From Luteolibacter sp. Y139 (GTDB taxonomy: Bacteria; Verrucomicrobiota; Verrucomicrobiia; Verrucomicrobiales; Akkermansiaceae): DNA of 64,000 nucleotides. Each line of letters opens with the position of its first letter. Position 1 is the first letter of the stretch. Shown here one piece after another: positions 1 through 7,047 of this stretch. Location of the stretch: NCBI RefSeq assembly GCF_038066715.1, contig NZ_JBBUKT010000009.1:1-64000 (forward strand). Reading direction: 5' to 3'. The notes beneath the pieces were generated by a model. It made no database searches and was not told the origin of the DNA. It saw only the letters and a list, made by a program, of their open reading frames with translations. Position numbers and translations under genes: made by a program.

Positions 1-84
1 ATCCGAAGGGGCTCCGGCCCTCAGGGTATGAAAATTTCATGACGAAATTCATTGGGGCCGCATGAGTGTGCGGCCCCTTTTCGT
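1..84 (+). repeat. 84-bp terminator-bearing repeat, copy 1
   Basis: Bases 1-84 are repeated at 851-934 with a single mismatch (C at 20, T at 870). The unit holds a hairpin AATTTC/GAAATT and then a strong terminator (stem 54-62/69-77 followed by TTTT). Copy 2 closes the PEP-CTERM gene, so copy 1 most likely closes an upstream gene outside the window, perhaps a duplicate of it. The repeat begins at the window edge, so its full length is unknown. Confidence 0.9.
54..81 (+). terminator. Rho-independent terminator
   Basis: A perfect 9-bp stem, GGGGCCGCA pairing with TGCGGCCCC around a 6-nt loop, is followed by TTTT. It probably ends a gene located before the window start. Confidence 0.85.
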
Positions 85-218
85 TGCCCGGATCGCGCTT
101 TGGTAGCTCCGGCAGGTCTCTTGAATCATGGGGCCACAAGGGGGGGCGGCGACTCCGGGTGAGTTCAGCCATGATCTTGACGGAACTGTCCTGACTGATA
201 GTGGGCTCGATACCTCAT

Positions 219-767
219 ATGAAAATCATTGCTCCCCTCGCCATCGTCGCGGCCTCCCTCAGCGTCGTAAATGCCGTTACCGTGACCCTCGTTGGAGTCG
301 CCAATACTCCGACGGGCTTTATCACCTATGGAACGACCACTCTAGCGAGTGGTTCGGCTTATTTCTATTCGTCTTCGGTCGATCTCAATGCCGCCCAGGT
401 CGCCAGCGTCACGACCCGCGCCGCCTTTGAGGCGTTGCTTACCGCCGATCCCGGTCTAGTCCGGGGTGCCGTTGCCTTTACGAACGGAACTCTTGTGAGC
501 TCCGGAGCCACAGAAATGGGCGCCGTCGGCAATAAAACCTATCTCTTTTTTGAGGGTGCCGACGGCATTGGCATCTACCAAGGACCTTCCGTTCCTGCTC
601 TCGGTGCCATCACAATGAACGCGACCACCATGATCGAAGATCTCAAGGGAACTTCGCTCCTACAGAATAACGGTAGCTTCAATTCCGGCTTCCAGCTCGT
701 TCCTGAGCCTTCGATCGCTCTTCTTGGTGCCCTGGGTGCTCTCGGCCTGCTCCGCCGCCGCCGCTGA
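219..767 (+). CDS. PEP-CTERM sorting domain protein
   Basis: Small exported protein of 182 residues. The start at 219 gives a clean signal peptide (MKIIAPLAIVAASLSVVNA); the in-frame GTG at 201 would add six unlikely residues. The C-terminus carries the PEP-CTERM signal: VPEPS, a short Leu/Ala/Gly membrane segment, then RRRR. In known systems this tail is recognised by an exosortase that hands the protein to the cell surface. The mature part is Thr/Ser/Gly/Ala-rich with no recognisable enzyme motif, as is usual for this group. No exosortase gene is in the window. No good Shine-Dalgarno sequence is visible. It is flanked by the two 84-bp repeats, which suggests that it belongs to a tandem gene duplication. 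Confidence 0.9.
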   Translation: MKIIAPLAIVAASLSVVNAVTVTLVGVANTPTGFITYGTTTLASGSAYFYSSSVDLNAAQVASVTTRAAFEALLTADPGLVRGAVAFTNGTLVSSGATEMGAVGNKTYLFFEGADGIGIYQGPSVPALGAITMNATTMIEDLKGTSLLQNNGSFNSGFQLVPEPSIALLGALGALGLLRRRR

Positions 768-850
768 TCCCGGCTCACGGGTGCCTTTCTCGCGTGTGTC
801 CCAAATCTTGGGGACATGACAGATCCCGCATTTTCGGGCAGAGTCTTCAC

Positions 851-934
851 ATCCGAAGGGGCTCCGGCCTTCAGGGTATGAAAATTTCATGACGAAATTC
901 ATTGGGGCCGCATGAGTGTGCGGCCCCTTTTCGT
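851..934 (+). repeat. 84-bp terminator-bearing repeat, copy 2
   Basis: It matches 1-84 with one mismatch and lies 83 bp after the stop codon of the PEP-CTERM gene. It is not coding. Confidence 0.9.
904..931 (+). terminator. Rho-independent terminator of the PEP-CTERM gene
   Basis: Same 9-bp GC-rich stem (904-912/919-927) and TTTT tail as at 54-81. It separates the PEP-CTERM gene from the hydrolase gene downstream. Confidence 0.85.
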
Positions 935-1007
935 GTACGGGTGGCGCGGACGCGCTATGACCGGATCCGGTGATGGAAAGCAGCCGGAGCGGCGGTAACG
1001 GGAGGCG

Positions 1008-1673
1008 ATGAAGCGCCTGCTATTCCTCCTCCTTTCCCTGTTCCTTCCCGTCCTTGCCTTCGCCGGCCCGGACCCTGATCCGGCCCGCTTCGACAAGGAG
1101 ATCGTGGCCTTCGATGCCGCGGACGCGAAGACTCCGCCGGAGAAGGGCGGAATCGTTTTCACCGGCAGCTCCAGCATCCGGCTGCTGGACCTGAAGAAGG
1201 TATTCCCCGGCCTGAAGGCGCTGAACCGCGGCTTCGGCGGCAGCCACATCTCGGACGTGAACCACTACCTCGACCGCTGCCTGCTGCGCTACGAGCCGTC
1301 GCTGGTGATCTTCTACTGCGGGGGAAACGACCTCTGGGACAAGAAGTCGCCGGAGCAGGTGGAGGAGGACTTCGCCGAGTTCCAGCGCCGGCTGTTCGAG
1401 AAGTGCCCGCAGGCGAAGCTGATCGTGATGGCCGTGCGGCCGAGCCCGCAGCGTGTCTCGATCCGCGACAAGGAGGCTGACCTGAATGCCCGCTTCAAGA
1501 AAGCCGCCGAGACCGACAAGCGCATCACCTACGTGGCCGGCTCCTGCGACCGCTTCGTGGACAAGAACGGCACCGCCATTCCCGAACTCTTCGTCGGCGA
1601 CGGCCTGCACATGAGCGACGCCGGCTACGCGATCTGGAAGGAGCTGCTGACGCCGCTCCTGCCGAAGTATTGA
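1008..1673 (+). CDS. SGNH/GDSL-family hydrolase, exported
   Basis: A 221-residue protein with a signal peptide of about 19 residues (Leu-rich, ending AFA). The blocks of SGNH esterases are in order: FTGSSSIR (nucleophile Ser, about residues 51-58), RGFGGS (Gly of block II), YCGGND (Asn of block III) and DGLHMSDAGY near the C-terminus (Asp-x2-His of block V). Family members remove acyl or acetyl groups from lipids or carbohydrates; the substrate cannot be told from the sequence. A GGGAGG stretch lies just before the ATG. A 12-bp perfect palindrome (ACCGGATCCGGT, 960-971) sits in the leader. It is a single gene, convergent with prfB. Confidence 0.88.
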   Translation: MKRLLFLLLSLFLPVLAFAGPDPDPARFDKEIVAFDAADAKTPPEKGGIVFTGSSSIRLLDLKKVFPGLKALNRGFGGSHISDVNHYLDRCLLRYEPSLVIFYCGGNDLWDKKSPEQVEEDFAEFQRRLFEKCPQAKLIVMAVRPSPQRVSIRDKEADLNARFKKAAETDKRITYVAGSCDRFVDKNGTAIPELFVGDGLHMSDAGYAIWKELLTPLLPKY

Positions 1674-1689
1674 TTGAGGAAGGGAAGCT

Positions 1690-1712
1690 GGCGGCACGAA
1701 GGCCGTGCCGCC
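1690..1712. terminator. Hairpin between convergent genes
   Basis: A 9-bp stem (1690-1698/1704-1712, GGCGGCACG with CGTGCCGCC) lies between the stop of the SGNH hydrolase gene and the stop of prfB on the other strand. There is no T-run on either side, so its action as a terminator is uncertain. Confidence 0.45.
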
Positions 1713-1719
1713 TCCACGA

Positions 1720-2860
1720 TCATTCGTCGTCGTTGTTGCCACCCTTCACGCGGACCTTGCCGCGCAGCTTGGCCTCGATGTAGCCATCGATGTCGCCATC
1801 CATGATGTTCTGGATGTTGCCGGACTCGTAGCCGGTGCGCAGGTCGAGCACCTTCTGGTACGGCTGGAAAACGTAGGAACGGATCTGGTTGCCCCAGCCG
1901 ATGTCACCCTTCTCGCCGTAGGCGCGCTCGGACTCGGCCTTGCGCTTGTCTTCCTCGAGTTGGAACAGCTTCGCCTTGAGGATCTCGTAAGCAAGTTCCT
2001 TGTTGGCTCCCTGCGAGCGCGCATTGGTCGAGCGGATCAGAATGCCGGTCGGCAAGTGACGCAAGAGCACGCCGGTTTCCACCTTGTTCACGTTCTGGCC
2101 GCCTTTGCCGCCGGAGCGCATGGTGGTGATCTCGATGTCCTTGTCGTTGATCTCGATCTTGATCTCGTCGTTCACCTCGGGAGTGGCATCGACGGAGGAG
2201 AAGGACGTGTGGCGTTTACCCGCGGAATCGAAGGGCGAAATGCGGACCAGGCGATGCACGCCGCGCTCGTTCTTCAGGTAGCCGTAAGCGTAGTCGCCGG
2301 TGATCTTCATCGTCGCGCCGCGCAGTCCGGCACCGTCGCCGTCCTGCCAGTCCACCGTCTCGCAGGCGAAGCCCTTTCGCTCCGCCCAGCGCTGGTACAT
2401 GCGGTAAAGCATCTGGGCCCAGTCGCAGGCCTCGGTGCCGCCGGCACCAGCCTGAATGATGAGGTAGCACGAGGCCATGTCGCCCGGCTTGTCCAGCAGG
2501 GTGATGAGCTCGAAGGAAGCGATGTCCTTGTCGAGTTCATCAGCCAGGTTGAAGGCATCCGCCTTGGCATCGTCGTCGTCGAATTCCCTCGCCAGCTCGA
2601 TGCCCGCGAGCAGGTCGTCGTAGCGGCCATTCAACTTGTCGAAGGCCCCCATTTTCTTCTTCAGGCTGGCGATCCGCGTGTTGGTGGCGCGGGCCTTTTC
2701 CTGATTGTTCCAGAAATTCGGATCACCCATCGCGGCCTCGAGCGAGGCGATTTCGCGCTGCAAGGTGGGGACGTCAAAGATACCTCCCGAGCTGGGTCAG
2801 ACGGCTCTTCAGAGCGTCCGTATCCAGCGCCGAGAGGTCGGCGGTTTGGTGTTCAGCCAT
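1720..2860 (-). CDS. prfB: Peptide chain release factor 2 (programmed +1 frameshift)
   Basis: RF2 releases the finished peptide at UGA and UAA stop codons. The main reading frame (2775 down to 1720) contains the peptidyl-tRNA hydrolysis motif GGQ within [11 protein letters not shown]. Its usual N-terminus is missing because the gene begins in another frame: ATG at 2860 codes 28 residues ending GRYL, then meets TGA (2776-2774). The sequence AGG TAT CTT TGA C is the known RF2 recoding site; slipping forward one base joins the two parts into about 379 residues, slightly longer than the roughly 365 of E. coli. The frameshift makes RF2 control its own level. An annotation starting at 2763 would be wrong. 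The 129-bp space to 2990 must hold divergent promoters. Confidence 0.96.
2773..2788 (-). promoter_or_regulatory. RF2 programmed frameshift site
   Basis: On the minus strand this reads GGGAGGTATCTTTGAC. AGG acts as an internal Shine-Dalgarno three bases before CTT, followed by the in-frame TGA and a C, the context that makes UGA poorly read. This is the well-described autoregulatory element of prfB. Confidence 0.95.
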
Positions 2861-2989
2861 AAGCGGCGGCACGGTGCGGGCGCTGGCGGGGGGAGTCAAG
2901 GAGCGTGTCGCGGTGGACCGCTCCGGGGGAGCGGGGCATTTACCGAGCGTTTACGGACAGACGGCGGGCGACACGCTATTCCGAGGCTG

Positions 2990-4648
2990 ATGAAACTCGT
3001 TCCTTCGATCGCGCTCCTGTTTGCATGTGCCCTCCACGCCGCCGAGGAGCTGCCGGTGGTGCCGCGAATCGAGTCGGTCGGCTTGTTCAAGAACGGCGTG
3101 GCCGTGGTGCGCGCGTCCTTCGAGGCGAAGCAAGCCGGCAGCTATCGATGGGAAGATCTTCCGCGCAGCATCCACGGCAGCTTCTGGGTCGAAAGTGACG
3201 GCGTGGTGAGCGTCCGTGCGACGACCCGGATGGTTGCCGAGCCGGCTGCCGGGCCCACGGGCCAACTCCAGCGTGACTTGGCGGGACAGACGCTGACGGT
3301 GCGCTTGAAGAAAGGCAGCGAGGGTGGCGAATCCCCGGTAATATCGGGCAAGGTATGGACGCTGCCCGAGCAGCCGGCGAAGAAGACATGGGACAGTGCC
3401 TTCTCAAGCCCGCCGAATCCGTGGCTGTCGGTGACACAGGGCGCGCGGATGGAGCTACCGGTGAGCACTGGAAATTTCCTGGTGCTGGAGGGCGAGCGAG
3501 GACGGCAGTTCGTGGATCTTGGCTCGATCGCCTCTTTTTCGGTGGATGGCGAGGAGACTCCGGCCACCCGCAAGGTGGAGAAACCGGTGATGGTTTTCGA
3601 GGTGGCGGAGCCGCCGAAGGATGGCGGGCGGGTGCGCATCTCCTATCTGGCCCGTGGTCTCGCCTGGGCTCCCTCGTACCGCCTGGACCTGAAAGAAGGA
3701 GGCAAGCTGGCAATCCGCCGCAGCGCGGTGGTGAGGAACGAATTGATCGTGCTTCAGGATACCGAGGTGCAGCTCATCTCCGGCTTTCCGAACATCGAGT
3801 TCGCGCACGTCGATTCCGCGCTGTGGGGAGGGGCAACGCTCGCGGCTTTCTTCCAGCAGCTCGGCCAGCCCGCGGGCAGTGGCGTTGGTGCGGCATCCCA
3901 GCAATTGGTGATGTACAACTCGATGGCTCCAACTGCTGCGGCGACGTTGCCGGATTTCCAAGAGAAGGGCGCGGGCGATGACCTTTACTACGAGTCCGTC
4001 GGCAAGCGCAGCCTGGAGCCGGGTGACTCGCTTTCGCTCGAGTTGCCCGCGGCGGAAACGAAGTGCGAGCGGGTGGTCGAGTGGGTGGTGACCGATCCCC
4101 GGGACGGCAGGGGGCACTATCTCTCGCGTTCCGAGAAAGAGGGCAACGAGCCTTGGGACGCGCTGAAGTTCACCAATCCCTTTGACTTCCCGCTGACCAC
4201 CACGCCGGTCGTGATCACCGAGGCCGGTCGGTTTCGTGGCCAGAGTCTCAGCCAATGGGTCAACCCCGGCCAATCCACCTGCCTGCGCGTGACCAAGGCA
4301 CTCAGCCTGCAGACCCGCTCCACGGAGATGGAAGAAGAGGGACAGCGCGAAGTGGTGTGGGTGGGCGGCAACGACTACCGGCGGACCAAAGTGAAGGGCA
4401 CGCTGGAGCTGCACAATTTCCGCAACAAGGAGGTGACGCTCGATATCCGGGCGGGCTTTTCCGGTGAAATGCTGGAGTCGGAGGGCAAGCCGGTCACCCG
4501 GCTGCGCACCGAAGGCGTCACGAGCGTGAATCCGCAGCGGGAGCTGGCGTGGACGATCAAGCTGGCAGCGGGTGAGGAAAAGACCGTGACCTACCGCTAC
4601 TCGGTCTGGTGGATCAGTAGGCGTAAAAAAAACGGTTTGCGCTTATGA
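2990..4648 (+). CDS. DUF4139 domain protein (mucoidy-inhibitor-like)
   Basis: A 552-residue exported protein. The ATG at 2990 begins a signal peptide (MKLVPSIALLFACALHAAEE); the frame is open further upstream but that part overlaps prfB and is not credible. The N-terminal part (VGLFKNGVAVVRASF) resembles the DUF4140 start, and the long C-terminal part (RISYLARGLAWAPSYRLDL, then beta-rich) resembles DUF4139. The biochemical role of the family is unknown; some relatives are named mucoidy inhibitor MuiA. Its stop at 4646-4648 comes just three bases before the CsoR-like operator, so it borders the metal-resistance block but is probably not part of its regulation. Confidence 0.8.
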   Translation: MKLVPSIALLFACALHAAEELPVVPRIESVGLFKNGVAVVRASFEAKQAGSYRWEDLPRSIHGSFWVESDGVVSVRATTRMVAEPAAGPTGQLQRDLAGQTLTVRLKKGSEGGESPVISGKVWTLPEQPAKKTWDSAFSSPPNPWLSVTQGARMELPVSTGNFLVLEGERGRQFVDLGSIASFSVDGEETPATRKVEKPVMVFEVAEPPKDGGRVRISYLARGLAWAPSYRLDLKEGGKLAIRRSAVVRNELIVLQDTEVQLISGFPNIEFAHVDSALWGGATLAAFFQQLGQPAGSGVGAASQQLVMYNSMAPTAAATLPDFQEKGAGDDLYYESVGKRSLEPGDSLSLELPAAETKCERVVEWVVTDPRDGRGHYLSRSEKEGNEPWDALKFTNPFDFPLTTTPVVITEAGRFRGQSLSQWVNPGQSTCLRVTKALSLQTRSTEMEEEGQREVVWVGGNDYRRTKVKGTLELHNFRNKEVTLDIRAGFSGEMLESEGKPVTRLRTEGVTSVNPQRELAWTIKLAAGEEKTVTYRYSVWWISRRKKNGLRL

Positions 4649-4650
4649 GA

Positions 4651-4667
4651 ATACCCCCTAGGGGTAT
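4651..4667. promoter_or_regulatory. CsoR-type operator
   Basis: The pseudo-palindrome ATACCCC-CTA-GGGGTAT (17 bp) matches the general TACCC/GGGTA pattern of operators bound by the CsoR/RcnR repressor family. It ends four bases before the start codon of the csoR-like gene and covers the Shine-Dalgarno stretch AGGGG. This strongly suggests autoregulation; metal binding to the repressor would release the site. The exact promoter elements were not identified. Confidence 0.8.
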
Positions 4668-4671
4668 GTTC

Positions 4672-4947
4672 ATGGAACGCGACTGCTGCCAGACGAAGCC
4701 CCTGCTGGGGCGGGTGAACCGCATTGTCGGGCAAGTCCAGGGGATCGGCCGGATGATCGAGGAGAACCGCGATTGCCCGGAAGTCCTGAACACCATTTCC
4801 GCCGTCCATGCAGCGCTGCGGGCACTGGAGGCGAAGCTGCTGGAGGATCACGTGACGCATTGCGTGACCGAAGCCGCCTCGGATCCCAAGCAGCTCGACC
4901 GCCGCTTGGAAGAACTCGTCGCCCTCTACAAACGCCGCCTCGCCTGA
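4672..4947 (+). CDS. Metal-sensing repressor, CsoR/RcnR family
   Basis: A 91-residue all-helical repressor. The start at 4672 (MERDCCQ) is chosen because it follows AGGGG at 7-nt spacing and leaves the operator outside the gene; an in-frame ATG at 4645 would put the operator inside. The copper-sensor pattern is present: a Cys in RDCPEVL on the first long helix and His-x3-Cys in DHVTHCV on the next, the Cys-His-Cys set used by copper-sensing CsoR. The typical GRVNRIVGQVQGI segment is also present. It most likely represses the downstream block until copper(I) or a similar metal binds. It lies five bases before the permease gene. Confidence 0.9.
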   Translation: MERDCCQTKPLLGRVNRIVGQVQGIGRMIEENRDCPEVLNTISAVHAALRALEAKLLEDHVTHCVTEAASDPKQLDRRLEELVALYKRRLA

Positions 4948-4952
4948 TCGCC

Positions 4953-6146
4953 ATGAAGTCCTGCTGTGATCCCGATTTGCCGGAGAAGGAGCCTGATGCT
5001 GCCCCAGCCATCCGGCGTCTGCCCGGACTGAAGCCAGCAGAGCGGGCTGCTTCCCTGCCCTCATGCTGCGCGCCGGTGGATGAGACGAAGCCTTCGTGCT
5101 GCGGTGGTGGCGATGACAGCGCTGCCTCTTGCTGTGCTCCCAGCGGCCGCAAGATCGACTGGATCCTGTGGGGCTCGCTGGTGCTCGTCGCTCTCGGAAT
5201 CGCCGGGCATTTCATCGGAACAGGCCCGGAATGTTGGAGCACGTTCGCGCACGGGAGCTGGGAGTTCATGTCGAAGTCCTGGTGGGGACTGCTCGCGGGA
5301 ATCGTTGCGGTCGGTGTGATCGGACAGCTACCGCAGGAACTGGTGTCCGGGTTGTTAGGGAAGAGCGGCAGCTTCACCGGCATCCTTCGCGCGGTGCTCG
5401 CGGGCACGCTGCTCGACCTCTGCAATCACGGCATTCTCATGGTGGGCGCACAGCTCTACCGGAAGGGCGCCTCGCTGGGGCAGACGCTGGCCTTCCTGGT
5501 GGCGAGTCCGTGGAACTCGCTTTCGCTCACGCTGATCCTTGCCTCGCTGATCGGCTGGAAGTGGATGCTGATCTTCATCGCGCTCTCGATGGTGATTGGG
5601 GTTCTCACTGGCTGGCTGGCCGATCGCTTGGTGAAGCGTGGTGTCTTGCCCGCGAACCCGAATCATCGCGAGCTACCCGAAGACTTCAGGTTGGGACCGG
5701 CTTTTCGTGAGGCGTTCTCGCGGGTGAAGCCGACTGTCGCGAACCTGAAAGCGATCACGCGCGATGGCCTGAAGGAATCGCGGATGATCCTGCGCTGGAT
5801 TTTCTTCGGGGTGGTGCTGGCTGCGGCGATCCGGGCGTTTGTGCCGCCGGAAAAATTCAAGATGTTGTTCGGTCCTACTATGCTTGGCCTCACGCTGACG
5901 CTCATCGCCACCACTGTCATCGAGGTTTGCTCGGAAGGCTCCAGCCCGATCGCCGCGGATTTGCTCAAGGGTGCTGCCGCCCCTGGCAATTCCTTCGCCT
6001 TTCTGATGGCCGGGGCCGCGACCGACTACACCGAGGTCATGGTGCTGCGTGAAGTGACGAAGTCGTGGAAGGCCGCGCTCGCGCTTCCCTTGCTCACCGT
6101 GCCTCAGGTGCTGATTCTTTCCTGGCTCCTCAATCAATGGGGCTGA
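4953..6146 (+). CDS. ArsP/YraQ-type permease (DUF318) with Cys-rich N-terminus
   Basis: A 397-residue membrane protein. ATG at 4953, five bases after the repressor stop, gives MKSCCDPDLP. The first 70 residues carry four CC pairs (SCCD, SCCAP, SCCGG, SCCAP), very likely a metal-binding tail. The rest has about eight to ten hydrophobic segments and conserved family stretches (DLCNHGILMVGAQLY; EVCSEGSSPIAADLL; AGAATDYTEVMVL). Members of PF03773 include ArsP, which exports organoarsenicals, and many unassigned permeases beside heavy-metal regulators. Here the CsoR neighbour points to export of copper or a related thiophilic metal; the substrate is an inference. Confidence 0.85.
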   Translation: MKSCCDPDLPEKEPDAAPAIRRLPGLKPAERAASLPSCCAPVDETKPSCCGGGDDSAASCCAPSGRKIDWILWGSLVLVALGIAGHFIGTGPECWSTFAHGSWEFMSKSWWGLLAGIVAVGVIGQLPQELVSGLLGKSGSFTGILRAVLAGTLLDLCNHGILMVGAQLYRKGASLGQTLAFLVASPWNSLSLTLILASLIGWKWMLIFIALSMVIGVLTGWLADRLVKRGVLPANPNHRELPEDFRLGPAFREAFSRVKPTVANLKAITRDGLKESRMILRWIFFGVVLAAAIRAFVPPEKFKMLFGPTMLGLTLTLIATTVIEVCSEGSSPIAADLLKGAAAPGNSFAFLMAGAATDYTEVMVLREVTKSWKAALALPLLTVPQVLILSWLLNQWG

Positions 6147-6223
6147 CCCTCGTCAAAGCTTCTCTTGTCCCGCGCTCATCTTGCGGCTAGGAATATCCCG
6201 AGCCTTCAAGTCTCCCAAGACCG

Positions 6224-6598
6224 GTGAATCCATTTCGCTCCATCCTTGCGACCCTCATGGCGCTGCTGATCGCAGTGCCATGGTGCTGTTGCTCGGCGGA
6301 GGCGAAGGAGGCACCGGGTGCCCGGCCGTGCTGCGTGGAAAAAGCGCACAGCCAGGATTCCGGGAAGCAGGAGAAGTCGCCCTGTCCCTGTGCCTGCAAG
6401 GCGAAGGAGCCGAGCGATGAGGTGAAGAATCCGACGCTGCCCGTGGCGGCGGTGCTTCCCTTCGTGCCGGTCGTTCCAGATCTCTCCTGGCTGGTGCCGC
6501 CGTCACCGGTGGACCTGCCGGTGCTGGCCGGGTCTCCGTATACCGGCAGTGACCCGCCGCGCCTGCTATTGGCGCGTTATTCCCGGTGGCTGAATTGA
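6224..6598 (+). CDS. Small exported Cys-rich protein (CCC family), copy 1
   Basis: A 124-residue protein of no known family. It starts with GTG at 6224; this start is supported by alignment with the second copy at 13411 (MNPFRSILATLMALLIA here, MNLLRSILAVFFAIVIA there). Both have a hydrophobic signal segment ending at CCCS, a later CC, a C-x-C cluster, a Pro/Val-rich stretch and an ending with GSDPPRLLLARY or a close match. Eight cysteines in the first 60 mature residues suggest binding of copper(I) or silver(I) outside the inner membrane. The Cys after the signal segment is not in a perfect lipobox. It lies 77 bp after the permease gene. Confidence 0.75.
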   Translation: MNPFRSILATLMALLIAVPWCCCSAEAKEAPGARPCCVEKAHSQDSGKQEKSPCPCACKAKEPSDEVKNPTLPVAAVLPFVPVVPDLSWLVPPSPVDLPVLAGSPYTGSDPPRLLLARYSRWLN

Positions 6599-6602
6599 AG
6601 CC

Positions 6603-6722
6603 GGGATCGTGAATGCTTGCGCCCCTGCGGCGTTGGCTTGCTTCGCGTCCATTCGACGCACCTCCGCGCCCGGCCGTATTCCGCCGCGATGGCGGAGACA
6701 CTTGAGTTCCCATCACGATTCC
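6603..6722 (+). other. Structured intergenic segment (long-range stem with inner hairpins)
   Basis: GGGATCGTGA (6603-6612) pairs with TCACGATTCC (6713-6722), 10 bp with one G-U, enclosing hairpins at 6645-6659 (GCGTC/GACGC) and 6680-6696 (TCCGCC/GGCGGA). It starts just after the stop of the CCC protein and ends 15 nt before the next start codon. The second CCC gene is followed by a segment of the same layout. It could act on RNA processing or translation inside the operon; this is inference. Confidence 0.35.
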
Positions 6723-6737
6723 AATTTCATCATCATC

Positions 6738-7040
6738 ATGAAACCACTTTTCATTTTCAGCTCCCTCGCCTTCCTCCTCAGCGCCTGCAACAAGCAGGAG
6801 AAAGCCGTCTCGGCCTCATCCACGACTCCCGCGCCGGCACCCACGGCCGCGCACGCCGGGGCCAAGCCGTATCCGCTCAATGTCTGCCTCGTTTCCGGCG
6901 AGAAGCTCGGTGGCATGGGCGAACCCGTGATCATCGTCCACAACGGACAGGAGATCAAATTCTGCTGCGAGCACTGCCAGCCGAAGTTCGAGAAGGACCC
7001 GGCGAAGTACTTGGCGAAGCTCGAAGCGCCCAAACCCTGA
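6738..7040 (+). CDS. Small lipoprotein with FCC-x2-C motif, copy A
   Basis: A 100-residue lipoprotein; the start at 6738 gives MKPLFIFSSLAFLLSAC with a clear lipobox (LSAC). The domain after an Ala/Pro/Thr linker reads KPYPLNVCLVSG, then VHNGQEIKFCCEHC and KFEKDPAKYL. Two related lipoproteins lie at 16036 and 16287, with the same order of Cys, Gly, FCC-x2-C and KF. The Cys layout resembles YHS/TRASH-type metal-binding folds; a role in binding copper in the periplasm or at a membrane is inferred from the setting. It lies seven bases before the outer-membrane factor gene, so it is probably translated with the pump. Confidence 0.8.
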   Translation: MKPLFIFSSLAFLLSACNKQEKAVSASSTTPAPAPTAAHAGAKPYPLNVCLVSGEKLGGMGEPVIIVHNGQEIKFCCEHCQPKFEKDPAKYLAKLEAPKP

Positions 7041-7047
7041 ATCCGCC

